Positions 35,219 through 46,194 are shown, numbered from the stretch's first letter. The stretch is 64,000 bases of DNA from Nageia nagi (GCA_050084985.1 JBITNC010000001.1:110484001-110548000), one strand, 5' to 3'. Made by a program: numbers and translations. Notes: generated by a model from the sequence alone, not told the origin.

Positions 35219-35745
35219 ATGAATCATTATACCTTCATTGTTGACCTTATTGGCCATGCAGGCTATCCTCAAGGAGCTTTTAACTTCATTACCAAAATAA
35301 CCATAAAATCTTAATTGGGTGTGTGAATGTGTTTACTTGTTTCTTGTAAATCAAATGTTGTAGTTTTTAATCCCCTCATAGATATGTATGCAAAATATGA
35401 AATAAACCCTTATAGCATGAGGGACTCTTATTGCATTATTCTTGGGATGAATCATTATACATGATTTGAACTTCATTGTTAAAAACTCCATAAAACATTC
35501 ATTGGGTGTGTGTATGTTTTTGCTTGATTCTTGTGAATCGAATCTTATAGATTTGAATTCCCTAATAAATATATATGCAAAATGTGGAAGAATAGAAAAG
35601 GCTCAAGATTTATTTATTAATAAGATGTATGATGCAAACATAGTTTCATGGCATGCAATGATTGTAGGATACACCCAAAATGGGTTTTATGAAAATGGCC
35701 CTAGATACTTTAATTCTAGAAGCATGATAATTACTTAACAAGATA
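35219..35745 (+). pseudogene. PPR pseudogene fragment, two more 228-bp units and a PPR motif
   Basis: Units start ATGAATCATTATAC at 35219 and 35447, exactly 228 bp apart, and match the array at 21.5-23.3 kb. The second loses part of its start. It continues from 35466 as a 90-codon open frame reading LINIYAKCGRIEKAQDLF, then KMYDANIVSWHAMIVGYTQNGFYENGPRYF, a canonical PPR motif pair. Its end (CTAGAAGCATGATAATTACTTAAC) is the uninterrupted equivalent of the site occupied by the Gypsy element at 23.4 kb. There is no start region or complete protein. Confidence 0.82.
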
Positions 35746-36430
35746 CATAAAGAATACTTGCTTGATGCTCTTTATAATCCCCTCAACTAGGCTCTGCTCA
35801 ACCCCCTTGGCTTGGCTTGACTCTACTTAATTTGCTCAACTTGACTCTCTTTGTCTCAAAGCGCTCTAACCCCCTTGAATCAATACTGTATAAGCTAAGC
35901 ACTCTATCCACTTAGTTACTCTTGTAAAAAAACTCAAAAAAATTAAAATATTACAAGTGCTCGCTTAAGTTCCTCTTGTGAGATTTTATTATCATTTTTA
36001 TTGACATTGAGGGGCGATTTTTACCTGTCTCCTTATGATTTAGGGGGCTATGTAAAAATTACCCCATAGAAACCACCACTAAGACCCTAAAATGAGGCTT
36101 TTAAAAATTATCGTAGCAAAAATGCCTCGAATCACCCACCTTCAAAGCTTATTTTTAGTGTAGTGGATTCTCACAATTCATTCTTGATTTACACTGATAG
36201 AACAAGATAATGCCATATTAGAATTGAATATGTAATGTGATATTATGTATTTTAATTTTTTATAGTTTCTAATGACAAATTACGTCCCTTCCAAAATGAT
36301 CACTTGCTTATCTCTTTTTTCTTTGGGGAAGGTATCAAGTGAAACACTTGTCAAGGGTTCCTTCTAAGCTAGTGGAAAGTCAAAGGGCATGGGATATTGA
36401 ATTTGATTGGCTATATTATTATTTCTATAT
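35735..36430. repeat. duplicated block, copy B (uninterrupted paralogue)
   Basis: Collinear with 33,690-34,400, as described there. In this copy the PPR tail runs straight into the block without an insertion. Confidence 0.85.
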
Positions 36431-37660
36431 TATGGTCGAAGCTCTTAACTTGATAAGTTGAGGCATATATTAAGTACTAATGAAGATGTAAAGCATAACT
36501 TATGATCAAGTTTATGTTAGATGTATCATACTCTAAGCATATGACTTTTTGACTATGATAAGATTCTTCAACAATGTTAATAATATAATGTTAGAAATCA
36601 AGTATATAGAATGTATAGATCATATCCATATTGTATGAAATGAAGTAACTAAGTATACCCCTTTATATAATTCTAAATAATATTTAAGTTTTAAAATACA
36701 TTTAATTATTCATAAATTTTAATTAAGACATAAATCAATTTTAATCTTGATAAAATGATAACTCAGCTACAATAAAATAATCGTGCAATACATATAAAAA
36801 TATACAATATACATGTAACAATTTGTAAATCCAAAACAAGAACATACTCAAATGTAGAAGTGAAATATCTGCACTACTACACCCTCTCAAAAAAAAAACA
36901 TACTGAAACGTACAAGTGAAGTATCTACACTGCTACACCACCCTCTTATTTATGTTAAACTGCAATGAATATTCAATTTCCACGAGGATAATACTAGAGA
37001 CATTCCAAGATTGAAAGGTGGCATGAATGTGAAGCTTAGAATCTACACTTTACCAATAAGTGCCACTCCATTCGGCTTTGGTGTCCATTTGTAATAGCAA
37101 CCAATGTGGTTTTCCAAGCAAAGCAAGAGATTCCCCACAGAAGCCAAGCAGACCAATTTTTTTTAGTACCAAGATGATTTAGAAACCTTGCTTTTAATTA
37201 TTGGAAGATGAGTAGCACTAATTTTCCATGTTATGATGACTACCTCGGAAAAATGAGTACCCACAATTTTGAAACCGGGGGGGAAAGCACAAGTTACTGA
37301 AATACCATGCACCAAAAGCTTTCCAGGAATCGATCAAGTGAGACCGAAGTTGATTGATGGAAAAACGACTCAGATGGATGTGTTAAGCCAGTTGGTTATG
37401 GAACCATATCATGTGCATGCTAATGATGGGTACAAACAACACGAGTTGTGTGCCACAACCTTCAATTTTATATATATATATATATATTAGTACTATTAAC
37501 AATTTTATCAGTCTAAATCATTTTTGATTTAGAAATCCTTTTTGTCCTCAGTAAAGATGTCAATTATTTACCAACCCTATCTGAAAAAGATCTCTCAAAC
37601 TATAAACATTTTTTTTTTTTTTAGATTATAACACAAATTGATAGAAATTGGAGTAAAAAA
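36430..37660. other. upstream flank of the Dof gene, no gene recognised
   Basis: No coding sequence recognised. It contains a duplicated ~50-bp phrase at 36,838-36,947 (ACATACT-x-AAA...GAAGTGAA-TATCT...CACTACTACACC, twice). A TA run lies at 37,470-37,488. A 73-codon open frame at 37,269-37,490 runs into the TA repeat and has no family I know. Confidence 0.4.
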
Positions 37661-37767
37661 GCGTAAGGTGTAAGAAAAGATTGGCCATAAGAATGGCTTT
37701 CGTTTTTCGCTTTTACACCGACCGATATATTCCCTCAAACGTTTAAGACGGCATGAATGTGAGAGTA

Positions 37768-37775
37768 CACGTGGC
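37768..37775 (+). promoter_or_regulatory. G-box / ABRE-like element CACGTGGC
   Basis: CACGTGGC is a textbook bZIP/bHLH-binding G-box with an ABRE core (ACGTGGC). It lies in the GC-richer region about 470 bp upstream of the Dof start codon, before a CT-rich leader. Function is inferred from the motif and position only. Confidence 0.5.
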
Positions 37776-37907
37776 GGTCGTTTAGGGCAAGGAATCCCCG
37801 ACCGGCCGCATCTGATGACGACAACTGCGTCAGATCGGACCCGGTGGGCCCGTCGTGGGACGCTGCCCACCACCGACCAACTCCGCCACCTTTTTCCCAT
37901 CTTATTT

Positions 37908-37947
37908 ACATCTCTCTCTCCTCTCTTTCTTTTCATTCCTTCCTTAC
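37908..37947 (+). promoter_or_regulatory. CT-rich tract, probable transcription start / 5' leader of the Dof gene
   Basis: A run of TCTCTCTCTCCTCTCTTTC-type sequence. CT-rich stretches are common just around and after plant transcription starts. Here it follows the GC-rich promoter-like region and precedes the first ATG of the leader. Confidence 0.45.
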
Positions 37948-38124
37948 ATGGCGGCGATCTCCTCCCAGAGCATAAAATTCCTGCCTGCCCCCATTGCATT
38001 TCTTGCTGCTCTTATCACGTTCTCTTTTTCTCTCATAGGACATATTCTTTTCCTTGGAATTTCATCAAGGAAGAAGAGCAATTCTATCTGTTCTATATTA
38101 TCAGATTCGGATAACAGAAGATAG
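37948..38124 (+). CDS. upstream ORF / possible 58-residue membrane micropeptide in Dof leader
   Basis: The ATG at 37948 has a very good plant start context (ACATGGCGGCG). The frame runs 58 codons to TAG at 38122. It begins MAAISSQS and has one hydrophobic stretch of about 25 residues (PAPIAFLAALITFSFSLIGH). A short basic patch (SSRKKS) and a polar tail (SDSDNRR) follow. If the Dof transcript starts in the CT-rich tract just upstream, this is an upstream ORF that would reduce or regulate translation of the Dof start at 38240. Otherwise it could be a separate small gene. I know no family for it, and codon evidence at this length is weak. Confidence 0.35.
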   Translation: MAAISSQSIKFLPAPIAFLAALITFSFSLIGHILFLGISSRKKSNSICSILSDSDNRR

Positions 38125-38239
38125 CTATTGTTTTTTTTTGGGTGAGGGTAAAGATTTTTGGCCGCTTTGTTCTACTTTGGAATGTTCATCTGCTAGTGCA
38201 GAGTGAGGGGATATAGTGTTGTAACAGTCGTGGAAGGTT

Positions 38240-40333
38240 ATGAGCTCTGTACAAGTCTGCATGGATTCCTCCACTAAATGGCAAGCGGTAAGAATATCCC
38301 TTTATTGGACTTGGTATTTTAGAGGGTTTTGGTAGTCTCTGAAAAGTTTGGGAATAAAATCTGTGCTACATAAGGTTTTGAATTCATTAAAGATCCAGTA
38401 GAAAAAAGCAATTGGATTTGTTGAAGAAGCAAGGCTGATAAAGTATTGGAGAATTTATCTGCAACACAGTTCACTTGCAGCCAAGTTTTGACATACAAAC
38501 AGTCTTACAAGTCTCCAAAAACAAAATACATGGTTGTCTCATGTCTCCGGGTTCCCTCTTGTTCTCTTTCATCTTATCTTTTAGCTTAAGTAATTAGTTT
38601 TACAAATTAAAGAATGACTAAAGGGAGTAAAGATTTTCTTAAGCTTGTTGTATTAATCTGCATCCAGATCTTCATGTTCAGGGTGGACATTAGGCTGTAT
38701 GGTCTTCTTGTTCCAATTGTTGGGTTTCATTGTGAATAAAATTAGCCAATAAGGAAACAATGTTTAATCAGTTACTAATCTAAAGTGAGAAGTCAATTGG
38801 TCGGCTAGTAAATCTACTTAGAGTATCAGTATTGTCACTATTGTCTTCATAGCTTTTGATTTATTTATTTTAAACAATAGTAGGAATTTATGTTATACTT
38901 TGGTAGTTGATCTGTGCTAAAATTCTAGATCAGCAAGCTGTTATGTGAATGGAATAAGATTTATCCTCTTCAGTTTCTAGAGAGTGGACAATTAGAAAGT
39001 CCATAACCATCTGCGTTGAGCCTGTAGTAGAAAATATCACGCTTGACTAAAATTATGAAATCAAAAGATGGCATGTTGAATCCAGTGTCTAATAACATTT
39101 CCTGCTAATATGATCCATTCTGCAGTTGGTTTGTCCCACAACAGTAAATAATGAAGCTTTTCATGTGGAACTGGACGACATCAAATGAAGGAAAGTTGTA
39201 TCAAGGCTAAGATAATAATATAGACAAAAAATTCTCTAATTTTCATGGTGACTCATCCACATCGACTTGTAATTGCAGAACATGATGCAAGAGAGAGGGC
39301 TCAAAGCCCAAGATGACGTGTTATCATGCTCTAGGCCCCTGTTGGAAAGGAGGCCGATCAAACAGCAAACAGATCAGCAAGCCCTCAAGTGTCCTCGTTG
39401 TGATTCAACCAACACCAAATTCTGCTACTACAACAATTACAGCTTATCCCAACCCCGGCATTTCTGCAAAACATGCAGAAGGTATTGGACCAGAGGGGTG
39501 CACTTCGTAACGTTCCTGTTGGTGGGGGCTGCAGAAAGAACAAGCGTTCAAAGAGATCAGGCCTTGATATTCATTCAGGTGTACCATCATCTACATCTAC
39601 CTCTTCACTTATTACTTCTTCATCTGACCTAGTTATGAACAATCCCTTAATCCATCAAACTCCTACTAGTGGTATGCATTATGGACTTCCCAACGGAGGA
39701 AATGACTTTAATATGATCTTTGCACGAATTCATCAAGCTTCAAGAATGGGTGACAGATTCAGTCACAGCAGTAATAGTAATCTAGGACTTGGCCAATCCT
39801 CCTTGATGCCCTCTAACCTGGTTTCATCTCTTATCACAACCTCACATTCAGGAGCTCTCAAGTCTTCTTTCACAGGTCTTGAATTCCCTAGCCCAATTAG
39901 TGCTCGCCATGATCAGGGCAATGAAGATTTATATTCCTTCATGGAGGCCAACCCACATATCCAAGTTCCGCCCAACAATCTTGGTATGTTTCCAGCCCCC
40001 ACATCAACTGATGGAATGCATAACAATTCTGAATCAGCAATTCCCTGGACCAGATTGAACCAGCAACCAAGAATACCACTTCCCTTTATTCCAGACGAGC
40101 AGCAACCGCCGTCAAGTGAAGGACAACCCAGCTTTAATGCTTTTGAACACCATGCAGATTATAAACCCAAAGTTAAGGTGGAAGAACCGGATCAGAACAG
40201 GCTTGTTTCAGAATGGCAGATGATGCCGACAACATCTGAGAATTTATTTCATACAGGAGGGGATCCTTCTGAATTTTGGCATGGAGGTTCGTGGCCTGAT
40301 CTCATAGGCCCATCTACCAGTCCATTGATATAA
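38240..40333 (+). CDS. Dof zinc-finger transcription factor, two exons, one-base frameshift
   Basis: Exon 1 (38240-38287) encodes [16 protein letters not shown] and ends at a GTAAGA donor. A 991-bp intron ends TAATTGCAG at 39278. Exon 2 (39279-40333) continues in phase. A tiny first exon with a V-C-MD...W motif is a known Dof family arrangement. The CX2CX21CX2C zinc finger starts [14 protein letters not shown] at 39390, and all four Cys are present. At 39495-39498 a run of four Gs stands where the Dof consensus needs five (WTRGG-A). The frame therefore slips inside the domain and stops at 39632 after about 45 foreign residues. The rest of the domain ([16 protein letters not shown]) and a Ser/Asn-rich C-terminus ending [11 protein letters not shown] lie one frame over, to TAA at 40331. 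With the base, length would be about 367 residues, usual for Dof factors. Dof proteins bind AAAG sites in the nucleus. The subgroup, perhaps vascular/PEAR-like, is tentative. Confidence 0.9.
38288..39278 (+). other. phase-0 intron of the Dof gene
   Basis: Donor GCG|GTAAGA and acceptor TTGTAATTGCAG|AAC keep the reading frame between exon 1 and exon 2. The intron is T-rich, and I saw no repeat element inside it. The exact donor is inferred from the frame and motif. Confidence 0.75.
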
Positions 40334-40433
40334 GGATTCTGTAATCCTGGATTTCACATCAGTAGGACTTACTTGGATAAGTCCCATTGCATTTTGATGT
40401 GTAAAGAGCTTATACGTGTCAAATTTGGTGAAG

Positions 40434-40439
40434 AATAAA
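40434..40439 (+). terminator. possible polyadenylation signal AATAAA of the Dof gene
   Basis: AATAAA about 100 bp after the Dof stop codon, at a typical distance for a plant near-upstream element. Other A-rich signals follow, so the true end may be further downstream. Confidence 0.4.
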
Positions 40440-41050
40440 GAGGGCTCGACTTGGACACTATGAATGCAAAAATTTGACGTCCAGCTGATGGAGCTAAAAG
40501 GGATATTCCTCTTTGAATCATTTTTGGTTTGGGTTATTCATTTTGGAGTCTATAGCGTAGGATTAGGGTTTCCTTCCATTCAGTGTTTTTTTGGTGCTTG
40601 TGAGGGACAGGGGTAATGTTCGAGATATGGGGATCTGATTCAGTATGTTGAGATATGAAGCATATTAACCTTTTTTCATGTATGTTCAGCTATTGCGATT
40701 ATGATCTTCAAGCAGAAATGAGAGTTTCATATGTATATATTTCAAATACAACATGCTATTTGTTATGGTAAAGATAAATTAGAGATTCAGTGATTCGTCA
40801 AGTGTTCGAAGGTCTATAGAAGTTTTTTGTAGGAATTTTACTGACTGTTAACAGCATGGTACTGCTTTCAGTTTGTTGTGGAGATTGGAGTTGGCATAAA
40901 CGCTGAGGCTTCCAACTTTGATAAGTTTGTAATCTACTTGGTTTGTGTGAGATTTGAACGAAATCTACAATTGAGTTTGTGAAGATAACTGTAGTGCTGA
41001 ATGTAATGTTGATATCATTCGTATACAATCAAAAACAAAAATAAAAAAGC
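40440..41050. other. 3' flank of the Dof gene
   Basis: Not repeat-like, and similar in composition to the Dof intron. Probably 3' UTR or flank. No open frame of interest on either strand. Confidence 0.4.
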
Positions 41051-42780
41051 AGAAAAGTAGTGTGTTAGTTAGTGTCACCTTTGAAGCTGATTGGAGGAGA
41101 ATGTTTTAAATTATTAATTTTTTGTTTCTTGTTTTATGGATTCAAAGAAAAGGGATACATTCAAATTTTCGTATCATACAAGGCTGGCACACCCAGTGAG
41201 GATGCTGCATGGATTTCGAGGAAAATCTTTACCGAACAAGCACACAAAAAGCAAATGGCGATGGATGCCACAGGCGAGGCTAGTTATTCCAGAATGTCAG
41301 AGATAATCTACTTTATTACGTAAAACTGACAAAGTTATGTCCTTTAAGTACGAGTGGATTTAAATAAAGATAATGTCAATACAGATTCCTAATTTCATTT
41401 GTTTGCTTTAAGCTTTTAATAAACCATACTACCTGTTTCTCTTCTCTGTTGATTTGTTGTGGTATATTTCGACATAAGCAATTATACCTTAAGTGATAAG
41501 GGTGTTGTTCTGAAGTAGAAGGGATCAGCCCTTGTAACGAGAGAATTCTTGAGACTTTTCATCAAAATCATAATGAAAACACTTTAGTAACGAGAGAATT
41601 CTTGATACTTTTTATCACAATCATAATGAAATCACTTGGGGATTATTGTCTGGCTATTTCTCAGCAGAATCTTTCAAGGAATGCCTTCAATTGACACATA
41701 TTGATGAAACCTATGCTATAGTGATCACTCTATGATTTATCTTTACAAAATCCCAAACCTGTTTATATCACTTCAGAAAATTGTGCTTGATTTTTATTGG
41801 TAACAAGGAGTAGTCAATCACAACTGCAACTGCTGCACTGTTAGCTCTGGTAAAAATCAATGTCTGGGAAACAAGAAATGTTATGAAGAGAGATTGATAT
41901 CCTTGGAAAAAAGAGAACATCTGTGATGAGGCTACCCAATTCTGAGGCACTTTTGAAGCATCAACATCATGAACAAGTTTTTAGAGCTCCTTTCCAAGCT
42001 AAACATCAGGAAGAAGTTTCTAGAACTCCTTTCTAAGAAGTTTTAAAGAACAAAAGAAATAAAAGGCGCTTAATAAGGTAAACAGAAAGGAACAGCCCCG
42101 TTTTCCAAGCAGTGAGACCAGACTTAGTAAAGACCTAACGGAAAAAGATTAAAAAATTGGTCAACTCAAAAACACTCCCATGCCAAGAACAAATTTTAGA
42201 GAGATAAAGTTTTCTCCAAACCAAAGAAGATAGTATAGAATAAAGGAAATACCTATATAGATCGAATCAAGAAAAATCCATGTTTAAGATCACACCATTT
42301 TCTATTTTTTTTTAAAACTTCTTAAGCTAAGAATGACAGCTCTAGAGTTCTTATTTTTAGCTTTTGTAGGCATTGTAAAAGTAGTTTTTAGGGTTAATTT
42401 GGTAATGGCAAACATAAAATGTATCAGTAAGTTCAGTTGAAATTTAGTAAAGTGCATAAATAAGAAATACACGCAGGAATTGTGATAGAATCACACTTAA
42501 AGTGGCACTTCAAGGTCTGGATTACTTCTACAACAGAAATAGAAAACAAAATACTTTTACTCAACTTGATACAACAAATAATTATACCATCATTTTTTTA
42601 CAGAAGCAACAAAGACATCACAGTCTTGGAACGGTTAATACCAGAGGCCAATAAAATCATGTTTCTCTTTACATGTGTGGTTTCCTGTCAGCTTTCCAAT
42701 TGTATCGTATGATAAAACAAGATTTGCTTTATTCTTATTCCAATTTATTATTAAAAATAGTTGATATATTCACGATTTCT
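41051..42780. other. unassigned sequence downstream of Dof
   Basis: No gene recognised. An 83-codon frame at 41072-41323 has a protein-like second half (about 41175-41310, SYKAGTPSEDAAWISRKIF...MAMDATGEASYSRMSEI), but I know no family for it. A short direct repeat, GTAACGAGAGAATTCTTGA, occurs at about 41536 and 41587 with similar following sequence (~50-bp duplication). Confidence 0.35.
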
Positions 42781-42787
42781 CTTGCAG

Positions 42788-42936
42788 ATCCCTATAATGA
42801 AGAGAATAAGTTGCTGGCGATACCCTTCTCCGAAAACTCTTACGGAGTGATACTTATCGTTATTAATAATAATGACCATCCTGGTCACAAGCTCTGGCAT
42901 GTCTATGTACCTTTGGATCACGTAATGGGTTCATAG
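42788..42936 (+). pseudogene. orphan exon-like segment, unknown family
   Basis: A pyrimidine-rich acceptor-like sequence (CGATTTCTCTTGCAG) ends at 42787. The following frame reads PYNEENKLLAIPFSENSYGV, then HPGHKLWHVYVPLDHVMGS, and stops at 42934. Codon use and the mix of residues look like a real coding exon rather than random AT-rich frame. No upstream exon or family was identified. It may be the last exon of a decayed or very long-introned gene. Confidence 0.3.
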
Positions 42937-42939
42937 TAA

Positions 42940-44400
42940 TATAAATTATAGTATATATTACAAACATAGCGTAGATGATAGTTCCTTCCTTGCAGAATTT
43001 AAAAGTTGTCGTCCTTGATTATTTATTTAGTGTGGATGCATGTAGTTACAGTTTTGATTTTTTTTATCATGCAGCCAACTGATGTAGAAATTCTTTATTA
43101 AACAGTTTTATGATCTTCAAAATTGTATTATAATCATTGCTTGTTCTTTCAAGGACTTATACAGTCTTCCACAATCTGAAGTTCGTAGTCTTTCTTTTTT
43201 AGTAAGGAATATTTGTATGCATCTACCTAGTTTAGAAGCATGAACTTCTCTAGTATAAATAAAATTGATGAGTGCAATAAATCATTAAAATATATTTGTT
43301 CATCATAGAATTTTTGATAGTTCTTTGTAATAATTTTAATATTTAACAATAAATAATAATGAGAAGTGTAACAAATCTAATAATTCGTAATAATTATGAT
43401 GATTTAAGAGAGGAAATGTGTATATATAATTAATTAATTAATTAATAAGTTTTATGTAATTTAGGTTAAATCTCTCTAGTTTGGATTGGAAATATATAAA
43501 ATCCGTCATGTAAGGTGAAAATTCCAGTTAAATTTAAATAAAATGTACTCTTCATCTTGTCCTTGAGGTTAAAGGTTACTTTCCCTTTTTAGGATAATAA
43601 CCATAATCATAATTTATCAAATTTGAAAGCCTTTTATTTTGAATATATAAGTTTATATAACATAAACTTACAAATAAGTAAAATATATAACCTCATTATT
43701 TGAAGCATGCACATCTTTTTGAAGCATGACTTATAGTCAAAACAAAGCATAATGTATTTTTTATTAGGTATCATTTTTCATTATTATTAATATTTGAGAA
43801 ATTTTCATTAGAAATTAATTACTCTACATAATAATTTAAATAGTCCATACTAGGATTTCCATTTAAAAATGAAAATAAAAGATAAAATGATGTATAAAAA
43901 TATTATTATCATATTTTATTGCCCCCCATTAGGTTTATATATGATTGATCTATCTCAAGAATACATATCTCAACCTTAAAAGTTGAAATAAATATCACAT
44001 ATAATAACAAATAAATTACTAAAAAATGAAAGGGATAAATGGAAAATAGAAGGTTTAGTACCTTTTAAGATGCATGATGCTCATGTATTTAAGAAATATC
44101 TTGCCTTCTAGGATGGTGAAGTTATACACCTTGAGATGAAAGTTTTCTATACTAATATAAGGGTAGAGCCAATTTACCTTAACTTACCTCTTTTTCTATA
44201 TTTATATTGATATTTTGTTTGAGGTCGAAGTCTCTTACATAGATCTCTCTTCGTTTTACTTTATTATTGTATGTAATGTTAATTCTTTTTTGGTGTATTA
44301 TTAGATATTCAATATTATTGAGTATTCTCTCTTCAAGTATCTCAACTCATTGTAACCTTTTCCTTTTATCTCATGTCTCCATATAAAGTAATGCTCCTAT
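42940..44400. other. unassigned AT-rich sequence
   Basis: Apart from the (TTAA)n microsatellite, no gene, repeat or RNA recognised on either strand. Confidence 0.35.
43429..43446. repeat. (TTAA)n microsatellite
   Basis: Four to five tandem copies of AATT/TTAA. Confidence 0.85.
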
Positions 44401-44469
44401 GTCAAATATTTAAGGAAGGAATTTCCCACTTAAAAGGGGTGATTGCTTCTTCATCATACACCAATGAAC

Positions 44470-45010
44470 AAGTAGTTACCTAGATGGGAATGTTAGTACC
44501 TATATTTAAAATATAAGGATAGTAATTAGTTTTAATATTTACACCAATGATATCCTTAATAATCAAAGATGAAATTTTACTAATTTGAGAAGGTATATGA
44601 ATGATACCCAATTCTTTGATATCCACTTCTTTATCTGTTTCTAAGTTTTTATTTTCATAAAAATAAGCATCAATATTTAAATAAAGTTTAAACATTTCTT
44701 TTGAAAACTTATATATGCATATAGTTTACAATACCTAGAAAGAAAATCAAAATTTCATGATTTTTAAAAAGATCTATGATAGGCATCTCAATTTTATCAT
44801 TGCAATCAATTAAATTTAGATATATTACCATTAATAAAAAATAAAATTTGGCAATTTCATGCATGTTAATAGTATCAAACAATTCATTCAAGGCATTTAC
44901 ATCATTTTCTAATAGATTTCATAGCCTAACCTCTTCATCATCTCTTCCATCAATATAAAAACCTAAATCTATTCTCCATACAAAAATTGATACTTCAATG
45001 AAAAGTACTA
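44470..45010 (-). pseudogene. unidentified minus-strand coding-like relic
   Basis: On the minus strand two open segments follow one another: 44891-44709 (MNELFDTINMHEIAKFYFLL...) and 44695-44480 (KNLETDKEVDIKELGIIHIP...), the second in a shifted frame. Their acidic/hydrophilic pattern looks more coding-like than the surroundings, but I cannot assign a family. They could belong to a retrotransposon. Confidence 0.2.
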
Positions 45011-45701
45011 TGCCCTAGTAATTAATATCTATACCTTTTTCCTCAATGAATTCATAAGTAAAGGTCATTCTCTTTATTATAAGTATAAGCTTAATTAATA
45101 TGTATGTTCATTTTAATCTCCTCTTAGGTCAAACCATGAACTATCTCTACTTAGTTTCTATTTTTATTTATGATCATTGTATTTCTATCATATAACTATT
45201 TTTACTATGAGAAAATTATAGATGGTTTAATATGATCATAGTATAATTTTATACCTACTATATTTGATTTTGTATTAGATCAAAATATATTTTTGAATTA
45301 TTATATACATATTTGATCATACATGTAGGATTATAATATGATTTTTGAAGTCCTTTAAAATAATCTAGAAGAAGTTAGAAGTTGATATATGTTAATTATC
45401 TGAAATGAATCATGCATTTTAAAATCAAATATCATTAGAGTGGGGATTTGGAGGATTATCATATTTGTTTGATATTTCAAGAATTTTCTAATTTTCCTAT
45501 AGAGTTTATTTACAACTGAAACTTATCAAAATACATAAGTCATATTTGGGATATTATAACTTTTTCCACATGTATCCAATTAAGGTAAATGTTATATCAT
45601 TAGATAGTTTTTGAAGAGATCTTTCCATTGAGTATATGTATCACTTTAATAAATATTTGACTATCATCTTATAAGACTTTGACAATTGTAGTTTCAACAT
45701 T

Positions 45702-45970
45702 GTTTATACCCTTATCATTTCACATGGTTCATAACCTTATCATTCAATATAGGTCATACCATTATTGTTTAAAATGTATCATACCCTTATCATTCGACTT
45801 GGATCATACCCTTATCATTCAATAACGATTTTTTGGTTATATCATTCATGGTTATATCACTTATGGTTATATCATTATTATATTATTTAACATGGCTATA
45901 TTATTTGACATGACTATATTATTCAACATGGCTATATTTGACATGGATATATTTAACATGGCTACATTTG
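45702..45970. repeat. two adjoining short tandem repeats
   Basis: From 45702 to about 45825 there are four to five copies of a unit like GGATCATACCCTTATCATTCGACTT (about 25-35 bp). From about 45835 to 45970 the unit changes to versions of ATTTAACATGGCTATATT (about 18-22 bp). No gene overlaps. Confidence 0.8.
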
Positions 45971-46194
45971 AAAAGGCTATTTTTAAAGAAAGCAATTTCA
46001 AAAAATGGGTATTTTAGAAAAAGGCTATTTCAATAGGACTTCTCTATTGTAAAATTCTTTAAGAAGATGAGTCTTAGGAATGTAGAATATTAAGCAACAA
46101 GAAGATGATGGTCAAGATTAAGGGTAATTGGAAGGTCATACATCATTTTAACATCTATAAATATGAGTTTGCTTCTCATTTTAAGGGAGAATAA

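Noticed and set aside
36838-36947. Possible CRISPR-like or array structure
   Set aside because: Only two copies of one ~50-bp phrase are present, in a plant nuclear context. It is a simple tandem duplication.
37595-37999. 134-codon minus-strand open frame opposite the Dof promoter/leader
   Set aside because: It overlaps the GC-richer promoter antisense to the Dof gene, has no recognisable motif, and is expected by chance where stops are rarer.
37815-38114. 99-codon plus-strand frame over the Dof leader
   Set aside because: It starts in promoter-like DNA upstream of the CT-rich tract and overlaps the better-initiated frame at 37,948. No family match.
39313-39510. 65-codon frame inside Dof exon 2
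   Set aside because: An out-of-frame shadow of the Dof zinc-finger coding sequence.
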